A DNA stretch of 64,000 nucleotides from Pedobacter sp. BMA (GCF_001027745.1 NZ_LECU01000003.1:186001-250000); one strand, 5' to 3'; counted from the first letter of the stretch, positions 52,596 to 62,149 are shown. Translations and numbers: made by a program. The notes: generated by a model from the letters alone, not told the origin.

Positions 52596-53099
52596 ATGAT
52601 TGATCAACAGTACAAATGGTATCCAGTTTACACCCGCTCTAGAGCAGAGAAGAAAGCATATGATGAGTTATTGAGGAAAGGCATCACCGCTTATCTTCCA
52701 TTAAAAAAAACAGTGAAACAATGGAGTGATCGGAAGAAGATTGTAGAAGAACCATTGATCAAATCTTATCTATTTGTGTATATTTCCGGCAGAGAACATG
52801 CGAAGGTTTTGATGACGAATGGCATTGCGAGATTCCTTTATTTCTCCGGTCACATCGCCAGCATCCCCGAGCAACAAATCAATAACCTTAAACTCCTGCT
52901 CGCTACAGATGCTGATCTGGAAGTTTTTGATTATGATATCCGGCCAGGCCAAAGAGTATTGATTAAAGCAGGCCCGTTTAAGGATATGATTGCAGAAATG
53001 GTATCCTTACATAATAAACAGCGTATTATTTTACGTTTACAAAATATGGGCTATGCAATTGAGATTAATACATCCATGGGATTTGTGGAACCTATTTGA
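52596..53099 (+). CDS. UpxY/NusG-family transcription antiterminator
   Basis: 167 residues. The NGN domain (about 5-100; KWYPVYTRSRAEKKAYDELLRKGI) is followed by a KOW domain (about 118-167; RPGQRVLIKAGPFKDM). NusG paralogues of this kind (UpxY in Bacteroides, RfaH in enterics) bind RNA polymerase and let it read through long polysaccharide operons. It precedes the whole synthesis cluster, with a 310-bp spacer before asnB that could hold its recruitment site. Confidence 0.92.
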   Translation: MIDQQYKWYPVYTRSRAEKKAYDELLRKGITAYLPLKKTVKQWSDRKKIVEEPLIKSYLFVYISGREHAKVLMTNGIARFLYFSGHIASIPEQQINNLKLLLATDADLEVFDYDIRPGQRVLIKAGPFKDMIAEMVSLHNKQRIILRLQNMGYAIEINTSMGFVEPI

Positions 53100-53409
53100 G
53101 GGATGTAAGATGGGAGATGGATAATGGAAGATGGAAGAGTTAGCTGATTTGTTTAACTGTTTGAATTAATGAAATGGTTAGAATAGTCATCGGGTCATAT
53201 TTGGGTTTTGACGTAGAGATTCTAAAAGCAAATAAAAAATACTGAACTTTGTTCAGAGGGGATATGTGAGGAGATTTACGTTACAAATTGCCAGTCATTT
53301 TTTTAAAGAAAATGTGACTGAGAGGGCGAAGCTGTGTGATGAGGGATGTTAAATGTGAGATGGAACATGGAAAACGGGAGATGTTAGATATAAGATTAGA
53401 GATAAAGCC
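53100..53409. repeat. Spacer with GGAAGATGGAA-type repeats and two small inverted repeats
   Basis: No gene. Purine-rich imperfect repeats cover 53100-53150 and 53341-53409 (GATGGGAGATGGATAATGG; AAATGTGAGATGGAACATGG). CTGAAC-TTT-GTTCAG (53242-53256) is a perfect small hairpin, and CAGTCA/TGACTG arms pair across 17 bases near 53291-53319. It is the candidate leader on which the UpxY-like protein could act. Confidence 0.5.
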
Positions 53410-55224
53410 ATGTGCCGGATAGCAGGAATTATTGATCATCAAGCAGATATTGCACAACTTCAGCTCGAAGTAAAGGCAATGTGTGAAGTAATGGCGCATG
53501 GCGGACCTGATGGCCATGGCATTTATACTAATGAACCGAAGGGTCTGGCATTTGGTCACCGGCGGCTGGCAATTATTGACCTTTCCCCTACCGGTCATCA
53601 ACCCATGTCGTACAATCACAACAATTTAACCATCACCTTTAATGGTGAGATCTATAATTTCCCTGAAATTAGAAAAGAGTTAACTGAAGCGGGATTTAAT
53701 TTCGTTTCACAAAGCGACACAGAGGTAATCCTCGCTGCTTATCAGCATTGGGGAATTGCATCCTTTAATTTGCTTAAGGGAATGTTTGCCTTTGCCCTAT
53801 ATGATCAGCTGGAAGATAAAACATTTCTGGTACGAGACCCTTCGGGAATTAAACCACTTTACTATTATAGTCAATCAGGGAAACTGGTGTTTTCTTCAGA
53901 AGTGAAGGCTTTCGGCCAAACGAGTCTTTTGCTTAATGAACTTCCCGAATGGAAGATTTACTTCTTAGCATTCGGGCATATCCCCGAGCCTTACACCACG
54001 CTTGCACAGGTAAAAATGCTGCAAAAAGGAGCGTATTTAGTCTGGGATCATGCCATACATCAGGGAGAAATAACCTGTTACCACCAAAAAGATCAGAAAA
54101 GTTATTGCACTGATCATACTATTGCAAAACAGGCCCTGAAAAACACAATGAAACAAGCCGTACAACAGCATCTGATTTCGGATGCACCGATAGGCGTTTT
54201 TTTAAGTGGTGGTATCGATTCGTCCTTACTTACCTTGTTGGCTGATGAAAGCATTAATCAGACTCCTGATCAGCAAAATCTTAAAACATTATCCATCAAT
54301 TTTTCCGAACAGCAATTCTCAGAACAGCCATATCAGGCATTGGTAGCCGGAAAAACCCGTAGTGAGCATTCTGAATATCTGATTGATGAAGCTTTATTTA
54401 ATCAGCATCTTCCTGCGGCTTTAAAAAGCATGGATCAACCCAGTGCAGACGGTATTAATTCGTGGTTTGTAAATTATTTCGCCAGACAAAAGGGCTTAAA
54501 AGCTGTATTATCGGGTATTGGTGGAGATGAACTGTTTGGCGGTTATCCTTCTTTTAAAAGAATAAAAATGCTAAGGCGCCTGATGAAGTTGCCACGTTTT
54601 ATCCTCAAAAAGGGAATTCTCTTTAAAAAACCTTCCTTAAAGCGTTTCTACTACCTCACTTATAAAAATACCATTGGCAAATACCTTTTTTTACGTGGCA
54701 TATTTACGCCCGATGAAATTGCCGGGATTTTAAACATAGAGGTTAACGAGGTTAATGCGGTACTTAAACAGATGGTTACACCTCAGCCTCCGGCCTACCT
54801 CAGCCCTTCTGAAGAAGCAGGATGGATAGAAGTGAATTTTTACATGCAAAACCAGTTGCTTAAGGATACCGATGCAATGAGTATGCAACATGGCGTGGAG
54901 GTTCGCGTACCTTTACTGGATCAGGATCTGATTCAGCTACTCGACTACACTTCAGCTGAAATCAAATATCAAAAACAAAAGCCTAAGGGTTTTCTCATTG
55001 ATACATTTTTAAATATTCTGCCTGAATCTGTCTGGAACAGAAAGAAAATGGGATTTACATTCCCTTTTCAAACCTGGTTAAAAACAAATGAATTCTTTTT
55101 AAAGGGACTAAAGTCAGATAACCCGAAAACAGCTGAACTAAAAGCTGATTTTGTTAATGGTGATTTACATTGGTCTAAAGTAATGACGCTCTTTGTGATG
55201 GAAGATATGAGATGGAAGGTTTAA
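53410..55224 (+). CDS. asnB: Asparagine synthase-type glutamine amidotransferase
   Basis: 604 residues. Class II glutaminase domain (1-190) with Cys2 exposed after Met removal (MCRIAGIIDHQ) and the family block FGHRRLAIIDLSPTGHQPM. The synthetase domain (about 215-604) has the ATP loop FLSGGIDSSLLT. Standard function is aspartate to asparagine. Copies inside polysaccharide loci may instead amidate a sugar acid, which is plausible here given the position between UpxY and glycosyltransferase genes. The gene symbol reflects family only. Confidence 0.9.
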   Translation: MCRIAGIIDHQADIAQLQLEVKAMCEVMAHGGPDGHGIYTNEPKGLAFGHRRLAIIDLSPTGHQPMSYNHNNLTITFNGEIYNFPEIRKELTEAGFNFVSQSDTEVILAAYQHWGIASFNLLKGMFAFALYDQLEDKTFLVRDPSGIKPLYYYSQSGKLVFSSEVKAFGQTSLLLNELPEWKIYFLAFGHIPEPYTTLAQVKMLQKGAYLVWDHAIHQGEITCYHQKDQKSYCTDHTIAKQALKNTMKQAVQQHLISDAPIGVFLSGGIDSSLLTLLADESINQTPDQQNLKTLSINFSEQQFSEQPYQALVAGKTRSEHSEYLIDEALFNQHLPAALKSMDQPSADGINSWFVNYFARQKGLKAVLSGIGGDELFGGYPSFKRIKMLRRLMKLPRFILKKGILFKKPSLKRFYYLTYKNTIGKYLFLRGIFTPDEIAGILNIEVNEVNAVLKQMVTPQPPAYLSPSEEAGWIEVNFYMQNQLLKDTDAMSMQHGVEVRVPLLDQDLIQLLDYTSAEIKYQKQKPKGFLIDTFLNILPESVWNRKKMGFTFPFQTWLKTNEFFLKGLKSDNPKTAELKADFVNGDLHWSKVMTLFVMEDMRWKV

Positions 55225-55260
55225 GATGTGAGAAGTTAGATATGAGATTTGAGAAGGGAA
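55195..55260. repeat. AGATATGAGAT-type degenerate repeat around the asnB end
   Basis: The asnB stop codon lies inside a run of imperfect units (GAAGATATGAGATGGAAGG, AAGATGTGAGAAGTTAGATA, TGAGATTTGAGAAGG). Units such as GATGTGAGA and GATTTGAGA also occur at 21869-21885. The asnB C-terminal residues EDMRWKV are encoded partly by the repeat. Confidence 0.5.
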
Positions 55261-55275
55261 GTACAAATCATCAAC

Positions 55276-56382
55276 ATGCATAAACAAAGGATTTTGTTTT
55301 TATCACTCTATACTTTTGGGTTTACCGGCGGAATTGAAAAAGTTTGCAGGGCGGTTACCAAAGCACTGGCTGAATTAAAAGCCGGCAATATAACCGGCAG
55401 TTATCAATGCCTGAGTATGTATGATGATTTTGCAGACCTGAGATATACCGATGCTAATCACTTTTGCGGATTCAAAGGAAACCGGACAGGATTTGGCTGG
55501 AAAACCATCAGAGAGGGCCTGAAATCAGAAATTGTCATCCTGAGTCATATTAACCTGCTTGTTTTTGGCTGGTTGATTAAGAAGTTAAAACCAAAAACAA
55601 GAATTATTCTTTTTGCGCATGGCATTGAAATCTGGAAACCATTAAAAAACTGGAAAAAGAAATTTTTGCAGCAAAAAACAGAAATCTGGGCAGTAAGCCA
55701 ATACACCGCTGATACGGTACAAAAACAACATTACATTCCTTTGAACCGGATTCATATCCTCAACAATTGTCTTGATCCCTTTTTTGAGATACCACAAATT
55801 TTCGGTAAACCGGCTGAACTGATTGAGCGGTATAGCTTAACTCCGGATAAAAAAATACTGTTTACCCTGACCAGATTATCTTCTGAAGAACAATATAAAG
55901 GTTATGACCTGGTATTAAGGGCAATGAAGAATTTGCCTGAAAACACTCACTACATACTCGCAGGAAAAGCCGATGAAGCGGAACAGCTACGCATTACAGA
56001 CCTGATTGAGCAATATCAGCTACAACAACGCGTAACCTTAACCGGCTTTATTGCTGATGAAGAAATTAGCAGACATTTTTTACTGGCCGATATTTTTGTA
56101 ATGCCCAGCAAGGCCGAAGGTTTTGGAATTAGTTTTATAGAGGCATCGGTATGTGGTTGTAAAGTGATTGCAGGTAACCAGGACGGTAGCAGAGATGCGT
56201 TGCTAAATGGCGAAACGGGTACATTAATTGATCCGTTCAGCTTAAGTGAATTACAATCAGCTGTTATTAAAGCACTTGAAACTCCATCTAACCCGATTCT
56301 ACAACAAACAAAAACTCTTGAGCATTTTGGTTTTGCTAATTATCAAAATAAACTCCAACAATTGTTAATACATTCATCATGA
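55276..56382 (+). CDS. Glycosyltransferase family 4
   Basis: About 368 residues from the ATG at 55276 (MHKQRILFLSLYTFG); the frame begins earlier, in repeat sequence. GT-B fold. Acceptor loop GFTGGIEKV at about 15-23, donor-side KGYDLVLRAMKNLP and LTGFIADEEI, and the EX7E-type motif PSKAEGFGISFIEAS (about 284-298). It probably adds a hexose to the growing polysaccharide repeat. It overlaps the ABC permease start by 4 bases. Confidence 0.9.
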   Translation: MHKQRILFLSLYTFGFTGGIEKVCRAVTKALAELKAGNITGSYQCLSMYDDFADLRYTDANHFCGFKGNRTGFGWKTIREGLKSEIVILSHINLLVFGWLIKKLKPKTRIILFAHGIEIWKPLKNWKKKFLQQKTEIWAVSQYTADTVQKQHYIPLNRIHILNNCLDPFFEIPQIFGKPAELIERYSLTPDKKILFTLTRLSSEEQYKGYDLVLRAMKNLPENTHYILAGKADEAEQLRITDLIEQYQLQQRVTLTGFIADEEISRHFLLADIFVMPSKAEGFGISFIEASVCGCKVIAGNQDGSRDALLNGETGTLIDPFSLSELQSAVIKALETPSNPILQQTKTLEHFGFANYQNKLQQLLIHSS

Positions 56383-57233
56383 ACGAGCACGAACATACCT
56401 GGAGCATAGAAGCCAAAAGCTCTTTATTTGATCTTAAATTAAATGAGGTATGGGCTTACAGAGACCTGCTGTGGCTACTGGTCAGAAGAGATTTTGTTTC
56501 TTTCTACAAGCAAACAATTTTAGGGCCGCTTTGGTTCTTTATCCAGCCTTTATTTACCACCATTATTTTTACTTTTATTTTTGGAAATTTAGCAGGAATC
56601 TCCACCGACGGACTCCCTAAGCCATTATTTTATATGGCAGGTATCACTGCATGGAATTACTTTGCTGATTGCCTCACAAAAACCTCAACAGTATTCAGAG
56701 ATAATGCAGGAATATTTGGGAAGGTCTATTTCCCGCGATTAATTATGCCTTTAAGTATCGTAGTAAGCAATCTGGTACGGTTCGGTGTACAGATGTTATT
56801 GTTTTTGATTTTAATGGCTTATTACCTGCTTACAGGGGCACATTTTTCTGTCAGCTGGGCCATTTGCCTTTTCCCCCTGGTTGTCATTTTAATGGCGCTG
56901 TTAGGTTTGGGTGCGGGTATGATCATTTCAGCCTTGACCACCAAATACCGCGATCTGGCTTTTCTGGTAGGTTTTGGTGTACAATTGCTAATGTATGCCA
57001 CAACTGTGATTTACCCTCTCTCTACCGCTTTAGAAAAATATCCGAAATACTCATGGATTATTGAATATAACCCGATGACACCTATTATTGAAACATTTAG
57101 ATACGGTTTTTTGGGTGAAGGAGGTTTCAGCTGGCCCAGTTTAGGGTATGCTACCGCGGTTACCATTGCTCTGCTCCTGTTTGGGATAGTGATTTTTAAT
57201 AAGGTAGAACGAAATTTTGTTGATACAGTTTAG
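56379..57233 (+). CDS. Wzm-like ABC-2 polysaccharide exporter permease
   Basis: 284 residues with six membrane helices and the ABC-2 layout. The N-terminal amphipathic part (EVWAYRDLLWLLVRRDFVSFYKQT) and LGPLWFFIQPLFTTIIFTFIFG are typical of Wzm/TagG. With the Wzt-like ATPase at 58356 it exports a completed glycan across the inner membrane. An acyltransferase gene is inserted between the two transporter genes. Confidence 0.92.
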   Translation: MNEHEHTWSIEAKSSLFDLKLNEVWAYRDLLWLLVRRDFVSFYKQTILGPLWFFIQPLFTTIIFTFIFGNLAGISTDGLPKPLFYMAGITAWNYFADCLTKTSTVFRDNAGIFGKVYFPRLIMPLSIVVSNLVRFGVQMLLFLILMAYYLLTGAHFSVSWAICLFPLVVILMALLGLGAGMIISALTTKYRDLAFLVGFGVQLLMYATTVIYPLSTALEKYPKYSWIIEYNPMTPIIETFRYGFLGEGGFSWPSLGYATAVTIALLLFGIVIFNKVERNFVDTV

Positions 57234-57252
57234 CGCTGGTTTGCAGAGAAAT

Positions 57253-58356
57253 ATGAATAAAGAAAAAGACAGGATAGCTATACTTGATGGGTTCAGAGCC
57301 ATCGCAATTTTAATAGTTATACTCTTTCATTTTTACTCACAGTGGTTTAACTACTATCCTTATAAAAATAATTTCAATTATTTTTCTTTTGGAAGGTATG
57401 GTGTTCAGTTCTTTTTCATAATCAGCGGGTTTGTAATCTATTATACCTTAAGCAATACCCAAACCTTTATTACATTCTGGAAAAAAAGATTCATTCGTTT
57501 GTTTCCTTCAATGCTAATTGCATCAGTTATCATTTTAACAATTTTAAATATCTTTGACAATAACCTATTGTTTCCGGAGGGCCATGAACTTAAAAATTTC
57601 TTTACCAGCCTCACTTTTATCAATCCTTTAACATTTAATGTGCTTCTCAAGTTACTGGGTTTTGAACATTTCACACAATACTTAAATGGTTCTTATTGGA
57701 GTCTTTGGCCAGAGGTTCAGTTTTATGTATTCTCCAGTTTAATTTATTATTTTAATAAACCTAAGTTTCTTTTCAATTTTTCTGTCCTGTCTACCCTCGC
57801 AGTTATAATATATATATCTTTAAGTCAGATCAACCCCGAGTTGATATTACATGCTGGCTTTAGAAAGGCATTCGAGGTAGCAAGGGTCATTATTATTTAT
57901 CATTTCAATCTAGCCAGCAACCTTCCTTACTTTGCTATTGGAACTTATTTTTGCTTTCTGTTTAAAGATAAAAAATTAAATAAAGCGATATCTGCGCCCA
58001 TTATTTCTGTTTTGATTACTATGGTTACTTTTGAACTTTATTTAATAGAAAATACAGCTGGCAGAATCGCTATGGCCCTGATGTTGTTGTTATTTGCTTT
58101 ATTCATATATTATCCAAAAATGATCGCTCTGCTGGAAAATCAAAAAATAGTGAAGATTGGAATCTGTTCATATTTTCTGTATCTGATTCACGAACCTATA
58201 GGTGTTCTCATGATTAACCGGTTGGGGGGATTCATCCATCCATTTGAGGTATTGTTTCCTATCTTGACTGCAGGTTTTTTAATATTCATCAGTATTTTAT
58301 ATTTCAGCTATATCGAGAAAAATATCGCTAAAATCCTGAACAAATTAATCATTTAA
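57253..58356 (+). CDS. Acyltransferase family 3 (OafA/YrhL type)
   Basis: About 367 residues from the ATG at 57253 (MNKEKDRIAILDGFRAIAIL). Ten or so membrane helices. Conserved RAIAI and HFYSQ near the start (H at about 30), RFIRLFPS (about 90), and the C-terminal YFLYLIHEPIG. Such enzymes O-acetylate surface sugars from the cytoplasmic acyl donor. It sits between the permease and ATPase genes and overlaps the latter by one base. A remnant of a second such gene is at 62976-63303. Confidence 0.88.
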   Translation: MNKEKDRIAILDGFRAIAILIVILFHFYSQWFNYYPYKNNFNYFSFGRYGVQFFFIISGFVIYYTLSNTQTFITFWKKRFIRLFPSMLIASVIILTILNIFDNNLLFPEGHELKNFFTSLTFINPLTFNVLLKLLGFEHFTQYLNGSYWSLWPEVQFYVFSSLIYYFNKPKFLFNFSVLSTLAVIIYISLSQINPELILHAGFRKAFEVARVIIIYHFNLASNLPYFAIGTYFCFLFKDKKLNKAISAPIISVLITMVTFELYLIENTAGRIAMALMLLLFALFIYYPKMIALLENQKIVKIGICSYFLYLIHEPIGVLMINRLGGFIHPFEVLFPILTAGFLIFISILYFSYIEKNIAKILNKLII

Positions 58357-59597
58357 TGATTCAGAAGAATAACATAGCAATTAAGGTAGAAAACCTTAGC
58401 AAAGCTTACCAGCTTGGGCAAATCGGTACGGGCACAATCAGTCGCGATCTGGAGCGCTGGTATGCACGGGTACGTGGGAAGGAAGATCCTTTTTTGCGCA
58501 TCGGTGAAAGTAACGATCAGCATATTAAGAGTGAAAGTAATGTAGTATGGAGTTTAAGGGATATTAATTTTGAAATAGAACAGGGCGATGCAGTTGGTAT
58601 TATAGGAAGAAACGGTGCTGGTAAAAGCACCCTCTTAAAGATACTCAGTAAAGTAACCGCGCCAACTACCGGCAAAATATCGGGCAAGGGCAGAATAGCC
58701 AGTTTGTTAGAGGTAGGAACAGGTTTTCACCCTGAACTTTCGGGACGGGAAAATATTTTCTTAAATGGCTCCATCCTGGGTATGCGCAAAAAAGAAATAC
58801 AGCGTAAACTGGATGAAATTGTAGATTTTGCCGGTATTGAACGTTATCTGGATACACCGGTTAAACGTTACTCGTCTGGCATGTATGTACGCTTGGCTTT
58901 CGCAGTAGCTGCCCATTTAGAAAGTGAGATTTTAATTGTAGATGAGGTACTCGCAGTTGGTGATGCCGAATTTCAGAAAAAATGTCTGGGTAAAATGAGC
59001 GATGTTAGTAAAGGAGAAGGCAGAACAGTTTTGTTTGTGAGCCATAATATGGGAAGTATTGCTCAATTATGCAACAATTCTATAATATTAAAAAGTGGGG
59101 TTGTTGATTTTATAGGAAATACAAATTACGCTATAAAAAAATACCTGGCCCACAATAGTCACGTCGAATCCTTTATAAAGGAACCAAAAAATATTGCTAC
59201 TCAAATATTATCGGTTTTAATTTTAAACCATCAGAATGAACAGAAGAATGTATTTCTTTTTAGTGAAGACATCAAAATAACAACTGAGTTTCAATACGCT
59301 AATCGTATTCCAGATCTTACTTTCAGTATAATTATAAGAGATACAAATGAAAATGCATTATTTACTTCTCATTTTAATCTTCGAGAAGAAAATAATCAGC
59401 TAACTCTAATTATACCTAAAACGATACTTTTACCAGGAAATTATTTTTTGGAACCTGTTTTACATATTCCAAATATTCAATTTATCGATCAGATTCCAAA
59501 CCGTATTTCTTTTCAGATTGAAGATACCGGAGGAGAACATTCTATTTATAATTCCGCTGATTTAGGTTTTCTAAATTCACCTGCTATATGGCAATAA
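58356..59597 (+). CDS. Wzt-like ABC transporter ATPase with C-terminal glycan-binding domain
   Basis: 413 residues. Walker A GRNGAGKST (about 87-95), signature RYSSGMYVRLAFAVAAHL, Walker B EILIVDEVLAVGD. An insertion near the start (RDLERWYARVRGKEDPF) is typical of this subfamily. The C-terminal 140 residues (from about 270) form a beta-sandwich like the Wzt carbohydrate-binding domain, which reads the end modification of the exported glycan. Partner of the permease at 56379. Confidence 0.92.
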   Translation: MIQKNNIAIKVENLSKAYQLGQIGTGTISRDLERWYARVRGKEDPFLRIGESNDQHIKSESNVVWSLRDINFEIEQGDAVGIIGRNGAGKSTLLKILSKVTAPTTGKISGKGRIASLLEVGTGFHPELSGRENIFLNGSILGMRKKEIQRKLDEIVDFAGIERYLDTPVKRYSSGMYVRLAFAVAAHLESEILIVDEVLAVGDAEFQKKCLGKMSDVSKGEGRTVLFVSHNMGSIAQLCNNSIILKSGVVDFIGNTNYAIKKYLAHNSHVESFIKEPKNIATQILSVLILNHQNEQKNVFLFSEDIKITTEFQYANRIPDLTFSIIIRDTNENALFTSHFNLREENNQLTLIIPKTILLPGNYFLEPVLHIPNIQFIDQIPNRISFQIEDTGGEHSIYNSADLGFLNSPAIWQ

Positions 59598-60259
59598 AAT
59601 TCCTAAAAAAAATGCTCAGTATTTTTTTTAGCTCTCCTTCTGAAACAGAAAAAAAAAATACATTAAGACTGGGGCCGAATGCTACAATTGATAATACTAC
59701 ATTTGGCGAGCACGTTAGTATAGGAAAAAACTGTTATCTCTATAATTCAAAAATAGGAAGTTATACATATCTGTCTCAAGGTGTTTCAATCATGAATACA
59801 GAATTAGGAAAATTTTGTTCAATTGCACAGAATGTATTAATTGGCGGAGGTATGCATCCTTCTAAAACATTTGTTTCAACAAGCCCCGTTTTTTATTCAT
59901 TATCGAAACAATGTGGCACAACATTCTCTGATAGTAACTACTTTCGGGAAATGGGTAAAACAACAATCGGTAATGATGTTTGGATTGGTGCTAACGTGGT
60001 GGTTTTTGATGATGTTATCATAGGTGATGGTGCTATAATTGGTGCAGGCAGTATTGTAACAAAAGATGTTCAACCATATTCTATTGTTTTTGGTTCGCCT
60101 GCAAAACATACCAGATTCAGATTCGATGGCGATGAAATTAAATTTCTACAAAAGCTTGAATGGTGGAACAAAGATGAAGAATGGTTAAAATTAAACTATA
60201 AAGATTTTCATCAGATTAAGCTATTTAAGAAAAAATATAATGCCGAAGATAATTCTTAA
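59588..60259 (+). CDS. Hexapeptide-repeat acyltransferase (CatB/LbH family)
   Basis: 223 residues. Left-handed beta-helix repeats cover about 28-80 and 120-165 (IGNDVWIGANVVVFDDV, IIGDGAIIGAGSIVTKDV). The His in GGMHPSKTF is the likely catalytic residue and YSIVFGSPAKHTRFRF closes the helix. It probably O- or N-acetylates a sugar. It overlaps the ATPase end by 10 bases and the GT11 start by 20 bases. Confidence 0.88.
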   Translation: MAIKFLKKMLSIFFSSPSETEKKNTLRLGPNATIDNTTFGEHVSIGKNCYLYNSKIGSYTYLSQGVSIMNTELGKFCSIAQNVLIGGGMHPSKTFVSTSPVFYSLSKQCGTTFSDSNYFREMGKTTIGNDVWIGANVVVFDDVIIGDGAIIGAGSIVTKDVQPYSIVFGSPAKHTRFRFDGDEIKFLQKLEWWNKDEEWLKLNYKDFHQIKLFKKKYNAEDNS

Positions 60260-61106
60260 ACTCTCCGGAGGTTTAGGTAATCAAATGTTTCAGTATGCGG
60301 CAGCGCGTTCAATTACAACCCCTAAAAATATAATTATAGACCTTTCTTTTCTGAATGCGAATAAGCATTCGGGTAATGAGTTTACGGCACGCGGCTATGA
60401 GTTGAGTGTATTCAAAAGTCTAAAGACCAATAGTTTTTTATCAGGATTACTCACATATCCTGCTGTGGGACATAAATTAATACAAATCTTGTCTAAAATA
60501 AAACCTGGTAAGCTGATAACCTTAAGAAATGCTATTTCCAAAAAAGACCTTAATTCTGCCAGGTTAATTTATATGGATGGATATTTTCAGGATCCTGCTT
60601 ATTTCGAATCTATACGTTCAATATTGGTAAATGATTTTGACTTAAATGATCTTGAAAAAACATCAGCAGATACTATTGGAGATTCCATTGCTTCGACTAA
60701 CTCAATCAGCATCCATGTACGGCGGGGAGATTATCTGAAACCATCTGTTAATGAAGTACATGGTATTTTGCCCTGGGATTATTATAAAGGTGCTATTGAA
60801 AAAATGAATCTTAGTATGGAAAATCCGGTTTACTTTATCTTCTCAGATGACCCTGAATGGTGTGTGAAAAATATAATTTTACCTGATCAGCAAATACATT
60901 TCGTTTCTGGCAACTCTATGTACGAAGATTTAAGGCTAATGACCGCTTGCAAACACAATATTATTGCCAACAGCACTTTCAGCTGGTGGGGTGCATGGCT
61001 GAATAAAAACCCTGAAAAGAAAATTATTGCACCTAAACAATGGTTCAAAGACGAGGCATTAAATAGTGTACAGAAAATTATTCCTGAAAATTGGATAAAA
61101 ATCTAA
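60240..61106 (+). CDS. Alpha-1,2-fucosyltransferase, GT11
   Basis: 288 residues. SGGLGNQMFQYAAARSI (about 9-25) is the GT11 start motif; SIHVRRGDYLKP (about 157-168) the GDP-fucose-binding motif; NSTFSWWGAWLN (about 242-253) the third family block. It transfers fucose, or a related deoxyhexose, in alpha-1,2 linkage. This suggests fucose or a similar sugar in the surface polymer, although no GDP-fucose synthesis genes are in the window. Confidence 0.9.
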   Translation: MPKIILKLSGGLGNQMFQYAAARSITTPKNIIIDLSFLNANKHSGNEFTARGYELSVFKSLKTNSFLSGLLTYPAVGHKLIQILSKIKPGKLITLRNAISKKDLNSARLIYMDGYFQDPAYFESIRSILVNDFDLNDLEKTSADTIGDSIASTNSISIHVRRGDYLKPSVNEVHGILPWDYYKGAIEKMNLSMENPVYFIFSDDPEWCVKNIILPDQQIHFVSGNSMYEDLRLMTACKHNIIANSTFSWWGAWLNKNPEKKIIAPKQWFKDEALNSVQKIIPENWIKI

Positions 61107-61126
61107 AGGATAACACCACCAAACGG

Positions 61127-62149
61127 ATGATATCTGTTGTTATGCCTGTTTACAATGCAGAACAATATATAGCTGTAGCTATCAAAAGCATATTGGCCCA
61201 AACCTATGGTAATTTTGAATTTTTAATTCTCGAGGACGGGTCAACAGACGGAACACTTCAAATTATAAATTCGTTTGACGATTCCAGAATTAAACTGATC
61301 AGGAATGATGCAAATAAAGGTATTGTATATAATTTAAATTACGGTCTTGAAGTTGCAGGCGGCAGATATGTTGCAAGAATGGATGCAGATGATATTGCAC
61401 ATCCCGAAAGGCTTGCTTTGCAATACGAATTTATGGAGGCGCATCCTGATATCGCCATTTGCGGCACCTGGTTCGAAATAATGGAAGAAAACGTCGTTGT
61501 TGAGCTACCTGTTGATCACGACCAGATAAAAATTGGTTTACTGGATTATTGTGTGATCGGACACCCAACTGCCATGCTGAGGGCAGATTTTTTTAAGACC
61601 AATAACTTAAAGTATAACAGTTCGATGCAAAATGCTGAGGATTATGACCTTTGGGTTCGCGTGGCCGAAACTGGCAAACTTGCCAATCTGCCTCACGTTT
61701 TGTTAAGATACAGGAAACATGAACAGCAGGTTTCAAAAGTGGCCTCGTCCAGTCAGCAGATTATTACCAATATAGTCAGAACTAATCTCCTTTATTCGGC
61801 TGATAAATCCCTTGCTCCCGATTACCATTTCTACCATCCGGGGAGTATATCGAATAATACAACAGATTTTAACGATAATATCTTTAGCAGGATTTTATTG
61901 TTAAAAAAAATCGAAATCAGTAACCGGAATCAGCAAACTTTCAATCCTGAACTATTCAGAAACTATGTTCAAAAAAAACAGCAGTATTTTTTAAATATGC
62001 TGTTAAAAGAAAGCCTTGCAAAGAATATACAGACAGCTAAAATCTTTTTCAGAAAGAAAAACGTTCAGGTACTAGGTTTTTTTCCCCTTGTTAAGCTCGC
62101 ATTGAATTACATTTTTAAAATCCGCTTTCCAAAAAGATATGCAGGTTAA
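61127..62149 (+). CDS. Glycosyltransferase family 2
   Basis: About 340 residues from the ATG at 61127 (MISVVMPVYNAEQYIAVAIK); a TTG at 61091 overlapping the GT11 end would add 12 residues. GT-A fold with DGSTDGTLQII (about 39-49), ARMDADDIAHPERL (DxD region) and the acceptor-side EDYDLWVRV. The C-terminal 100 residues are basic and helical. Part of the repeat-unit assembly set. Confidence 0.9.
   Translation: MISVVMPVYNAEQYIAVAIKSILAQTYGNFEFLILEDGSTDGTLQIINSFDDSRIKLIRNDANKGIVYNLNYGLEVAGGRYVARMDADDIAHPERLALQYEFMEAHPDIAICGTWFEIMEENVVVELPVDHDQIKIGLLDYCVIGHPTAMLRADFFKTNNLKYNSSMQNAEDYDLWVRVAETGKLANLPHVLLRYRKHEQQVSKVASSSQQIITNIVRTNLLYSADKSLAPDYHFYHPGSISNNTTDFNDNIFSRILLLKKIEISNRNQQTFNPELFRNYVQKKQQYFLNMLLKESLAKNIQTAKIFFRKKNVQVLGFFPLVKLALNYIFKIRFPKRYAG

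Noticed and set aside
53410..55224. Lasso-peptide or beta-lactam cyclase instead of asparagine synthase
   Set aside because: The glutaminase Cys2 and family blocks are intact and no precursor peptide or partner protease gene is adjacent.
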